Assembly: GCA_030019445.1 (NCBI GenBank)
Contig: JASEEU010000005.1
Location: 101,047-165,046, forward strand
Length of the DNA: 64,000 nucleotides
Reading direction: 5' to 3'
DNA from: Anaerosomatales bacterium
Lineage (GTDB): Bacteria > Actinomycetota > Coriobacteriia > Anaerosomatales > Anaerosomataceae
The stretch's first letter is position 1. Each line of letters begins with the position of its first letter. Of the stretch, positions 40,741 to 50,763 are shown one piece after another. Position numbers and translations under genes: made by a program. The notes beneath the pieces were generated by a model. That model had not been told where the DNA came from. It did no database searches and worked only from the letters and a program-made list of their open reading frames with translations.

Positions 40741-43107
40741 CTACACGCGGGCGCGCAGGAGTCGGAGCCCGTTCAGCACGACAAGCAGCGAGACGCCGGT
40801 GTCCGCGAAGACCGCGAGCCACAGCGGCGCATAGCCCGCAACGCCGAGCACGAGCACGACGGCTTTGACGGCCACCGAGAACCACACGTTCTGCTTGATG
40901 TTGGCCACGGTGAGCCTGCCGAGGCGCAGGAACGCGGCGACCGCGGCGAGGTCGTCTTTCATGAGCGCCACGTCGGCGGTCTCGAGCGCGGCGTCGCTGC
41001 CCGCGGCGCCCATCGCGATGCCGATGTCGGCCGCCGCGAGCGCCGGGGCGTCGTTGATGCCGTCGCCCACCATGGCGACCACGCCGTGCTCGTCCTTGAG
41101 CGTGCCGATGGCGCCGACCTTGTCGGCGGGCAGCAGCCGCGAAAGCGCGGCGTCCACGCCGGTCATCGCCGCGACGGCCTCGGCAGTGCGCTCGTTGTCG
41201 CCGGTGAGCATCGCGATGTGCGTGACGCCCTCCCGCCGCACCGCGTCGGTGGCCGCCCGCGCGCCTTCACGCACCGCGTCGGTGATGCCGATGACGCCGA
41301 CCGGGAGCGCGGAATCGTCCACGCTCACCACCACGAGAGCGGTGCGTCCCTGGCGCTCCTGAGCGTCGATCGCCTCGGCCGCCGCCGGCGTCATGGCGCC
41401 GAGCTCGGTCGCGAGCGCAGCGCTCCCCACCGCGCACGGCACGCCACCGACCGTTCCCCGCACGCCGCGCCCGGGGATCTCCTCGAGGTCGTCGGGTGCG
41501 GTGCCGCCGCCCGCCGCGCGCACCACCGCACGCGCAAGGGGGTGCACGGAGCCCGCCTCGAGAGCGCCCGCCAGCGCCAGCACGCGCTCGGAGGGGCCCC
41601 CGTCGAGCGAGATCACCTCGGCCACCTCGGGACGTCCGTGCGTGAGCGTGCCGGTCTTGTCGAACGCGACCGCGCGCACGCGCGCCGCGGCCTCCAGGAA
41701 CGCTCCGCCCTTGACGAGCAGGCCGGCGCGGCTCGCGCGGGAGATGGCCGAGACGATCGACACGGGCGTGGAGATCACGAGCGCGCACGGGCAGGAGACC
41801 ACGAGCAGGACGAGCGCGCGGTAGAACCACTCGGAGAACGGCACCGTCCGGATGAGGCCGAGCGCGCCGAGCGCCGGCGGCACGAGCGCGATCGCCGCCG
41901 CAAGCGCGATGACCGCGGGCGTGTAGTAGCGGGTGAAGCGGTCAACGAGGCGCTGGAACGGCGCGCGCTGCGCCTGCGCTTCCTCGACGAGGTAGATGAT
42001 GCGGGCCAGCGTGCTGTCCTCGGCCACCGCGGTCACGTCGACCTGCACGAGACCGCTCGTGTTGAGCGAACCCGCGAACACCTCGTCACCCGGGCCCTTG
42101 TCCACCGGCACCGACTCGCCGGTGATGGGCGCCTCGTCGAAGGCCGAGCGGCCGGTGCGCACCACGCCGTCGAGCGGCACACGCTCGCCCGGTCGCACGA
42201 CGACGCGGTCGCCCACGACCGCCTCGGCGAGCGGGACCGCGACCTCGGAGGTCCCGCGCATCACGCGCACCTGCGGCGGGGCGAGCGCCATGAGGTCGCG
42301 GATGGAGCGCCGCGTGCGCGCCAGCGATCGGCTCTCGAGCACGTTGCCGATGCCGAACAGGAAGAACACCATCGCGCCTTCCTGCCACTCGCCGATGATC
42401 GCCGCGCCGACAACGGCGAGCGTCATCAGCACGTTCATGTCGAGCGTGCGCGCGCCCAGAGCCGCAACGGCGCGGCGCGCCGGCAGGAACCCGCCGGCGA
42501 GGATGGCGAGCGCGAAGAGCACGGTCGCGAGGAGCTCCGGGCCGTCGAGCAGCGAGACGAGCGAGCCCGCGACGAGCGCGGCGCCGGAGGCGGCGGTGAG
42601 GGCCTCGATGCGGTTGCGCTGCCACCAGCTCTCAGCCATCGGCGTCGCCGGCCTGCCGACCTCGAGCGGCTCGATGCCGTACTCCATCCGGCGTACGAGC
42701 GCCGTGACCGCGGCGGTGGGGTCCACGTCCTCGGCGTGCTCCACCACGAGCACCGCGCTCGTGAAGTTGAGGTCCGCCGAGACGACCTCGTCCAGGTAGC
42801 TCACCGACCGGTCGAGCGTGCGCGCGCAATCGGGGCAGTCGAGCCCCGTGACGCGGAACAGCGTGTGCGTGGTGGTGGCCGAGAGCTCGCGCGCGATGCG
42901 CTCGACGTGCATGCGCACGGCGTCGGCGCCGATGACCTCGGGGTCGAACTCCACGGCGATCACCCAGGCGGCGGTGTCCGCCTCGGCGGAGCGCACCCCG
43001 CCCAGCCCACCGACCTGCGCGCGCAGCTCCTCGACGCAGCGCGAGCAGAACACCGGCGTGCGCTGCAGCTCGGGTATGGCGATCCGTTCGGTGGCGCTCG
43101 GCGTCAT
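40741..43107 (-). CDS. Zn/Cd/Pb-type P1B-ATPase (heavy-metal exporter)
   Basis: 788 aa. Two N-terminal HMA-like domains: the first carries FCSRC (Cys21, Cys24), an atypical loop; the second carries GLDCPDC (Cys91, Cys94). The transmembrane core has the CPC motif in VVSCPCALVIS, the phosphorylation site DKTGT, the HP dipeptide and the C-terminal ADTG helix, where the Asp is typical of ZntA-like Zn/Cd/Pb pumps. It exports soft divalent metals. Starts at ATG 43107. Confidence 0.92.
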   Translation of the reverse strand: MTPSATERIAIPELQRTPVFCSRCVEELRAQVGGLGGVRSAEADTAAWVIAVEFDPEVIGADAVRMHVERIARELSATTTHTLFRVTGLDCPDCARTLDRSVSYLDEVVSADLNFTSAVLVVEHAEDVDPTAAVTALVRRMEYGIEPLEVGRPATPMAESWWQRNRIEALTAASGAALVAGSLVSLLDGPELLATVLFALAILAGGFLPARRAVAALGARTLDMNVLMTLAVVGAAIIGEWQEGAMVFFLFGIGNVLESRSLARTRRSIRDLMALAPPQVRVMRGTSEVAVPLAEAVVGDRVVVRPGERVPLDGVVRTGRSAFDEAPITGESVPVDKGPGDEVFAGSLNTSGLVQVDVTAVAEDSTLARIIYLVEEAQAQRAPFQRLVDRFTRYYTPAVIALAAAIALVPPALGALGLIRTVPFSEWFYRALVLLVVSCPCALVISTPVSIVSAISRASRAGLLVKGGAFLEAAARVRAVAFDKTGTLTHGRPEVAEVISLDGGPSERVLALAGALEAGSVHPLARAVVRAAGGGTAPDDLEEIPGRGVRGTVGGVPCAVGSAALATELGAMTPAAAEAIDAQERQGRTALVVVSVDDSALPVGVIGITDAVREGARAATDAVRREGVTHIAMLTGDNERTAEAVAAMTGVDAALSRLLPADKVGAIGTLKDEHGVVAMVGDGINDAPALAAADIGIAMGAAGSDAALETADVALMKDDLAAVAAFLRLGRLTVANIKQNVWFSVAVKAVVLVLGVAGYAPLWLAVFADTGVSLLVVLNGLRLLRARV

Positions 43108-43183
43108 CGCATGTCCTCTGTGTCGGTCACCGGCCGCGCGCGTCGCATGGCACCCGCGCGGCGCGGTCGGCGTGCCGTCGTGT

Positions 43184-44017
43184 CTACCAGGCCATCGTCA
43201 TCGGGTCACGGCCGAGACGCTCGCCGCGGTCGAGCGCGTCGATCGCGGCCATCTCCGCGTCGCTGAGCTCGAAGTCGAAGAGCTCGGCGTTCTCCCGGAT
43301 GCGCCCTGCGTGCACCGACTTGGGGATCACGATGGCCCCGCGCTGCAGCAGCCACCGTAGCGAGACCTGTGCCGGAGACTTCGAGTGACGCTCCCCGATC
43401 TCGACGAGCGCCTCGACCGCGTCCACCCGCCCGCGCATGATGGGCGCCCACGCCTCGACGGCGATGCCGTTCTCGTCGCAGTACGCGTGCAGTCCCGGCT
43501 GCTGCAGGTACGGGTGGAACTCGTACTGGTCGACCATCGGCATGACGTCGGCCTTCTCGGCCAGGAGCTCGAGGTGCGGCACCAGGAAGTTGCAGACGCC
43601 GATAGCGCGCGCGTGCCCCTCGGCAAGCAGGCTCTCCATCGCCTGCCATGTCTCATAGAAGTGCTCCCGCACGGGCCAGTGCACGAGGTAGAGGTCGATG
43701 TAGTCGGTGCCGAGGCGCCGCAGGCTGCGCGCGAGCGCCCGTTGCGTCTCGGCGAAGCCCTGCTCGTCGTTCCAGACCTTGGTGGTGAGGAAGACGTCCT
43801 CGCGCGGCACGCCGCCCTCGCGGAGCGCGCGGCCGATGACCTCCTCGTTCTCGTACATCGACGCGGTGTCGATGCTGCGGTAGCCGCGTTCGAGCGCCGT
43901 CAGCACCGACTGTTCGACGTCCTCGCCGCGCGCCTTGTACGTCCCGAGGCCGAAGCGCGGCATCTCCACGCCGTTGGCCAGTGTGACGGTGCTCTGCAGT
44001 GTCAGTCCGGGTGCCAT
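43184..44017 (-). CDS. Aldo/keto reductase
   Basis: 277 aa TIM-barrel oxidoreductase. Catalytic tetrad elements are visible: Asp and Tyr in SIDTASMYENE, Lys in LTTKVWN and His in LVHWPV. The C-terminal PKSVHAGRIRENAELFDF binds NADPH. Substrate likely small 2-keto or aldehyde compounds. Cotranscribed after the ABC-2 permease gene (12-base gap). Confidence 0.93.
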   Translation of the reverse strand: MAPGLTLQSTVTLANGVEMPRFGLGTYKARGEDVEQSVLTALERGYRSIDTASMYENEEVIGRALREGGVPREDVFLTTKVWNDEQGFAETQRALARSLRRLGTDYIDLYLVHWPVREHFYETWQAMESLLAEGHARAIGVCNFLVPHLELLAEKADVMPMVDQYEFHPYLQQPGLHAYCDENGIAVEAWAPIMRGRVDAVEALVEIGERHSKSPAQVSLRWLLQRGAIVIPKSVHAGRIRENAELFDFELSDAEMAAIDALDRGERLGRDPMTMAW

Positions 44018-44029
44018 GCCGATCGCTCC

Positions 44030-44827
44030 CTACGCGACGTCACGGCGCCGGAAGACGAGGACCGCGCCGATGAGCCCCACGACCGCGACGGCGCCGTATA
44101 CCCACCACGCCTCCGCCGCCACGACGTTGTCGTTGATGACCTTGCCCGGCTGCCAGTAGCCCACGAGGTTCACGGGGTCGAAGAGCTCGGCCGCCTCGGA
44201 GACGTTGGACACGAGGTCGAGGATCCACATCATGACGAGCAGGCCCGCGGCGATGCCGGCCGGCTTGCCCGAATCGCGGAAGATCGAGCTCGCCAGCATC
44301 GCGATGCCCCCGAGCGCGAGCATGAAGAGCGAGCCGAGCGCGAAGAGCAGCCAGAAGGTCCGTGCCGTCAGGTCGACATCGTACGTGGGGCCGAAGACCT
44401 GGATGGGGACGAACGTGGCGGCCGCCAGGACGAGCACGTAGACCACGAGCACGGCGATCCTCGTCAGCACGACGGTCAGGCGCGAGACCGGTTGGGCGAG
44501 CGTGAGCTCCATGGTGCCTTTCCCGATGTCGCCCGCAAGCGAGCCGACGCCGTACATCACGATGGCGCAGCCGACGATGACCATCCACATGAGTCCGAGG
44601 TACTCGGTCTGGAAGTAGCCGCCCATCGACGCGAACGAGATGTCGTTCCCGCCGAAGAGCGCGAGCATCTCGGGCGGCATGTTCTCGATCATCTCGGCAT
44701 ACTGACCGCCGCCGATCTGCGGCCAGAACCACACCATGAGCCACGAGTAGAAGACGAGACCCACGGAGAACCAGAACATCGATGCGCGGCGCTGGTGGAG
44801 CGTCGCCCTGAGCAGCGTCCAGCTCAT
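44030..44827 (-). CDS. ABC-2 family transporter permease
   Basis: 265 aa with about six membrane helices, including an NG-like first loop and a long periplasmic segment around 35-75. Such permeases pair with one ATPase for export of lipids, drugs or peptides. It overlaps the upstream ATPase gene by 4 bases (ATGA). Confidence 0.85.
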   Translation of the reverse strand: MSWTLLRATLHQRRASMFWFSVGLVFYSWLMVWFWPQIGGGQYAEMIENMPPEMLALFGGNDISFASMGGYFQTEYLGLMWMVIVGCAIVMYGVGSLAGDIGKGTMELTLAQPVSRLTVVLTRIAVLVVYVLVLAAATFVPIQVFGPTYDVDLTARTFWLLFALGSLFMLALGGIAMLASSIFRDSGKPAGIAAGLLVMMWILDLVSNVSEAAELFDPVNLVGYWQPGKVINDNVVAAEAWWVYGAVAVVGLIGAVLVFRRRDVA

Positions 44828-45792
44828 CGGACCTCCCCTCCCTCGGCGTCATCGCGCGCCGGCGTCTCCGCATCGCTCGCCGAGTCGTCGGACGGGTCCT
44901 CGCCCTCCTGGGCCCGGTAGAACTCCAGGAAGACGTCTTCCAGGCTCGCGAGCTCGATCTCCACGTCGGTCACGGTCTTCTCGGCCAGGCGCTTGATGAC
45001 GTCGTCGATGACGTCGCCTTTGGCGCGCGCCGTGAGCGTCCGCTCCCCGATGCGCTCGACCTTGTCCACGCCGGGGACGGATGCGAGGAACGCGGGCTCC
45101 ACCGGCTCGGCGAACGTCACCTCGAGCTCGCGCAACCGCTTGGCGAGCAGCGAGTGGACGCTCTCCTCGGCGGCAAGGCGACCCGCGCGGATGATGCCGA
45201 CGCGCTCGCACACGCGCTCGACCTCGGAGAGGATGTGGCTCGAGAGGAAGACCGTGCGTCCGGCGGCGACGCGCTCGTCGATGACCGCGTAGACGGCCTC
45301 CTGGTTGAGCGGGTCGAGCCCGCTCGTGGGCTCGTCCAGGATGAGCAGCTCGGGGTCGTGCATCATGCCGAGGATGAGCGCGAGCTTCTGCTTGTTGCCC
45401 TTGGAGAGCTCCCGCACCCGCTTGGAGGGGTCGAACTCGAAGCGCTCGACGAGCTCATCGGCGAGCGACGGCTTCGCGCCGCGCATGCCCGAGACGTACT
45501 CCATGTGCCAGCGGCCCGTCTCCTTCTCGAACATGATGACCTCGCCGGCGACGTACCCGATGCGCCGCCGGAGCTCCGAGCCGTCCAGGTTCACCGCGGT
45601 CCCGAAGAGCTGCGCGGTCCCGCGCGTGGGCTTGAGCATGCCGAGAAGACAGCGGATCGTCGTCGTCTTGCCGGCGCCGTTGGGGCCGAGGAAGCCGTAG
45701 ACGGAGCCCTCCGGCACCGTCATCGTGAGGTCCTCCACGCCCCGCGTGGACCCGTAGTACTTGGTGAGCCCCTCGGTGGTGATGACGTCCAT
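44824..45792 (-). CDS. ABC-2 transporter ATP-binding protein
   Basis: 322 aa. Walker A GPNGAGKTT, signature ELSKGNKQKLALIL (a CcmA/DrrA-type variant) and Walker B LLILDEPTSGLDPL. A C-terminal accessory domain (about 215-300) and an acidic tail are present. Partner of the permease downstream; drug/lipid exporters of this class have this arrangement. Confidence 0.92.
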   Translation of the reverse strand: MDVITTEGLTKYYGSTRGVEDLTMTVPEGSVYGFLGPNGAGKTTTIRCLLGMLKPTRGTAQLFGTAVNLDGSELRRRIGYVAGEVIMFEKETGRWHMEYVSGMRGAKPSLADELVERFEFDPSKRVRELSKGNKQKLALILGMMHDPELLILDEPTSGLDPLNQEAVYAVIDERVAAGRTVFLSSHILSEVERVCERVGIIRAGRLAAEESVHSLLAKRLRELEVTFAEPVEPAFLASVPGVDKVERIGERTLTARAKGDVIDDVIKRLAEKTVTDVEIELASLEDVFLEFYRAQEGEDPSDDSASDAETPARDDAEGGEVR

Positions 45793-45845
45793 CCGTGCTC
45801 CTTCCCGCGTCCGGGACCAGACCTACCCCACCAGCCTACCGCAAC

Positions 45846-47912
<2,067 letters not shown>

Positions 47913-47924
47913 GCGTCCCTCCTG

Positions 47925-48500
47925 TCAGAATGCGTCCGGATAGAGCTCTCGGTAGCGCTCACGTTCGGTCAGTACCCGTTCCACGTAGCGCTCCGTCTCG
48001 GGGAACGGGAGCGTGGCGCCCACCGCCGAGACGCCCTCCTCGGCCAGCCACGCCTCCACCCTCCCGGCGCCCGCGTTGTACGCCGCCACGGCGGTGCGCA
48101 CGTCGCCGAAGCGCGCGATAAGGTCGGCGAGGTGGCGCGCGCCGAGGTCTATGTTAAGCGACGGCTCTGTCAGGCGCGCGGCGTCCACCGCGCCCGCGCC
48201 GGTCGCCTCGGCCAGCTCGGCGGCCGTCTCGGGCATGAGCTGCATGAGGCCCACCGCGCCGGCCTTCGAGCGCTGGTCGGGGTCGAAGCCGGACTCGGCG
48301 TTGATGACCGCCGCTACCAGGTAGGGATCGACGTCGTAGCGCGCGGAGGATGCGGCGATCGCCTCCGTGTAGCGCAACGGGTGGTAGACGCGCTGCCACC
48401 ACACGGGGCCCTTCAGCGCCGCCACGACCACGAGGCCGAGCACGACGACCACGACGCCTATCGCCACGCGGTGCGTCGCGAAGACGTGCTCACGTGGCAC
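47925..48500 (-). CDS. Membrane-anchored lytic transglycosylase (Slt/MltC type)
   Basis: 191 aa from GTG at 48498-48500, overlapping coaE by 11 bases. An N-terminal membrane helix (12-28) precedes the transglycosylase domain with catalytic Glu in NAESGFDP and the GLMQLMPETA motif, plus AYNAGAGRV. Cleaves peptidoglycan with 1,6-anhydro product formation. Longer upstream frames lie inside coaE and were rejected. Confidence 0.9.
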   Translation of the reverse strand: MPREHVFATHRVAIGVVVVVLGLVVVAALKGPVWWQRVYHPLRYTEAIAASSARYDVDPYLVAAVINAESGFDPDQRSKAGAVGLMQLMPETAAELAEATGAGAVDAARLTEPSLNIDLGARHLADLIARFGDVRTAVAAYNAGAGRVEAWLAEEGVSAVGATLPFPETERYVERVLTERERYRELYPDAF

Positions 48501-49101
48501 GTCCGGCCACCTCGTCTTCCCAGAACGCTTCGAGCGCGGACAGGAACTCGGGCAGCGTGCCGTCGTTCTCGATGACGTAGTCGGCGATAGCGCGGCGCTC
48601 GGCGTCGTCGGCCTGGTAGCGCATGCGGCGGCGAACGTCGTCCTCGGCCATGCCCGCCGCCACGGCGCGCGCGACGCGCGTGTCCTCGGTGGCCGAGATC
48701 GCGAGCACGGCGTCAACGAGCTCCAGGAACGCGGGCGACTCGGCCAGCAGCGGCACGTCGAGGACGACGAGCGGGGGCGGGTCGGGCTGCGCCGCGAGCA
48801 TGTCGAGCGCGCCGGTCACCGCCGCGAAGACGGCAGGGTGCACGACTGCGTTGAGGCGCCGCGCTTCCTCCGCCGAGGAGAACGCGCGCTCGGCGAGCGC
48901 CGCGGCGTCAAGCGAGCCGTCGGGCGCGATGACGTCGGGGCCGAAGGCCTCGGCCACCTTCTCGAGCACCGGCATCCCGGGCGCGACGAGCTTGTGCGCG
49001 ATGTCGTCGAGGTCGAGCGCCACCGCGCCGCGCTCCGCGAAGTAGCGCGCCGCCGTGGACTTGCCCGAACCGATGCCGCCGGTCACGGCGAGCACGTGCA
49101 T
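48490..49101 (-). CDS. coaE: Dephospho-CoA kinase
   Basis: 203 aa. P-loop GGIGSGKST, the LID-like region around 110-140, and conserved DLDDIAH and DVPLLAES. Last step of CoA synthesis. The ATG at 49101 has GGAGG 4 bases upstream. Directly upstream of the transglycosylase gene; downstream of rpsA on the same strand. Confidence 0.95.
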   Translation of the reverse strand: MHVLAVTGGIGSGKSTAARYFAERGAVALDLDDIAHKLVAPGMPVLEKVAEAFGPDVIAPDGSLDAAALAERAFSSAEEARRLNAVVHPAVFAAVTGALDMLAAQPDPPPLVVLDVPLLAESPAFLELVDAVLAISATEDTRVARAVAAGMAEDDVRRRMRYQADDAERRAIADYVIENDGTLPEFLSALEAFWEDEVAGRAT

Positions 49102-49126
49102 GCGGCCTCCATTCGCTGACAGACAG

Positions 49127-49160
49127 CGGGGCCGGGCGCCCGCTCGGACGTCCGGCCCCG
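49127..49160 (-). terminator. Hairpin after rpsA
   Basis: CGGGGCCGG (49127-49135) pairs perfectly with CCGGCCCCG (49152-49160), 20 bases past the rpsA stop. No T-run follows, but the position separates rpsA from coaE. Confidence 0.6.
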
Positions 49161-49180
49161 TCGACGTGCGTGGGTCGAGT

Positions 49181-50518
49181 CTACTCCTTGGGCTCCTCGT
49201 CGGCAGCCTCTTCGGCAGCCTCCTCGGCGACCTCTTCGGCTTCCTCGGCAGCTTCCTCGGCGACCTCGACGACCTCCTCGGCCTCAGGCGCGTCGCCCTC
49301 CTCGAGGACGGTCTCGGCATCAGCGCCGGACGCCTCGGTCTCGGCCTCGAGCGCCTGCTCGACGGCGGCCTCGATCTCGTCGCTCTCCTCCTGCGCGGGG
49401 ATCGCGTCCGGAAGACCGAGCTCCTCGTTGGCGGCGCGGATCGAGAGCGAGATGCGGCGACGGTCGACGTCGATGTCCATGACCTTCACCTGGACCTCGT
49501 CGCCCACGGCGACGACATCCTCGGGGGTCTCGACGTGGCCGCGCGCCATCTCCGAGATGTGCACGAGGCCTTCGACGCCCTCGCCGATCTCCACGAAGGA
49601 GCCGAACGGGACGATCTTGGTGACCTTGCCGGTGACGATGACGCCCACCGAGAAGTCCTTGACGAGCTGCTTCCACGGATCGTCCTGGGTCTGCTTGAGG
49701 CCGAGCGAGATGCGCTCGCGGTCCAGGTCGACGTCGAGGACCTGCACCTCGACCTTGTCGCCCACCGAGACGACCTCGGACGGGTGGTTGACGTGGCTCC
49801 AGCTGAGCTCGGAGATGTGCACCAGGCCGTCGATGCCGCCGAGGTCGACGAACGCACCGAAGTCCACGATGCTCGAGACGGTGCCGGGCAGGATCTGGCC
49901 CTTGTGCAGCTTCTCGAGGATCTCCTGGCGCTCCTGCTTGCGGTCCTCTTCCAGGACGACGCGGCGCGAGAGCACGACGTTGTTGCGGTTGCGGTCCATC
50001 TCGATCACGCGGCACTCGAGCTTCTCGCCGAGGAACGCGTGGAGGTCTTTGACGCGACGGAGGTCGACGAGCGACGCCGGCAGGAAGCCGCGCAGGCCGA
50101 TGTCGAGGATGAGACCGCCCTTGACGACCTCGATGACCTCGCCGACCACGTTCTCGCCGTTGTTGAACTTCTCCTCGATCTGCGCCCACGAACGCTCGTA
50201 GGCAGCACGCTTCTTGGAGAGGATGAGCCGGCCGTCCTTGTCTTCCTTCTGCAAGACGAGCGCTTCGATCTCGTCACCGAGCTGCACGACGTCGTGCGGG
50301 TCGGCGTCCTTGCGGATGGAGAGCTCCCGGGCGGGGATGACACCTTCGGACTTGTAGCCGATGTCGAGCAGCACTTCGTCCCGCTCGACCTGGACCACGG
50401 TCCCGGTCACGAGGTCACCGTCGTCGAAGTCGGTGATCGTCTCGTCGATGAGGGCATGCATCTCCTCATCGGTGTACTCACGATCCTGGATGATCGTGTC
50501 CTTCTCGTTCTCTACCAC
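49181..50518 (-). CDS. rpsA: 30S ribosomal protein S1
   Basis: 445 aa with four S1 RNA-binding repeats (about 30-100, 115-180, 205-275, 290-360), the last showing the GSFVEIGEGVEGLVHISE pattern. A long Glu/Ala-rich acidic tail (about 395-445) is unusual but seen in actinobacterial S1. It helps mRNA binding in translation initiation. A repeat-containing leader lies upstream (50519-50763). Confidence 0.94.
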   Translation of the reverse strand: MVENEKDTIIQDREYTDEEMHALIDETITDFDDGDLVTGTVVQVERDEVLLDIGYKSEGVIPARELSIRKDADPHDVVQLGDEIEALVLQKEDKDGRLILSKKRAAYERSWAQIEEKFNNGENVVGEVIEVVKGGLILDIGLRGFLPASLVDLRRVKDLHAFLGEKLECRVIEMDRNRNNVVLSRRVVLEEDRKQERQEILEKLHKGQILPGTVSSIVDFGAFVDLGGIDGLVHISELSWSHVNHPSEVVSVGDKVEVQVLDVDLDRERISLGLKQTQDDPWKQLVKDFSVGVIVTGKVTKIVPFGSFVEIGEGVEGLVHISEMARGHVETPEDVVAVGDEVQVKVMDIDVDRRRISLSIRAANEELGLPDAIPAQEESDEIEAAVEQALEAETEASGADAETVLEEGDAPEAEEVVEVAEEAAEEAEEVAEEAAEEAADEEPKE

Positions 50519-50763
50519 TGTGGTGGCCCCTTCCTGACGGGGCCCCTTCGTGCGTCGCCTACAGGTCTCCGAATCCGACAGGTCTCATCGTCGCCTACAG
50601 GTACACATTCCTCGGGGGCCTACACTACGTTTCCCGCACGCTCGCGCGCACGGAACACGTATGGTACAGGAATCGTGCGCGCTGTGCCAGTCAGATTGTG
50701 GTCCTGACGAGCGGCTTTATGGCCGAGAAGGACCGCGCGCCGCGTAGGCGCCCGGCGTCGCCC
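50519..50763 (-). other. rpsA leader and polA 3' region: ACAGGT repeats and a hairpin
   Basis: 245 non-coding bases. CGTCGCCTACAGGT occurs exactly twice (50553-50566 and 50589-50602), and ACAGGT three times (also 50578-50583), in the likely rpsA leader. Towards polA a nested hairpin lies at 50700-50734 (GGTCCT/AGGACC outside, CGGC/GCCG inside), a plausible terminator of polA. No strong promoter pair is evident. Confidence 0.5.

Noticed and set aside
50553..50602. CRISPR-like repeats
   Set aside because: Only two copies of a 14-base repeat with a 22-base gap; no array and no cas genes. No CRISPR array was seen anywhere in the window.
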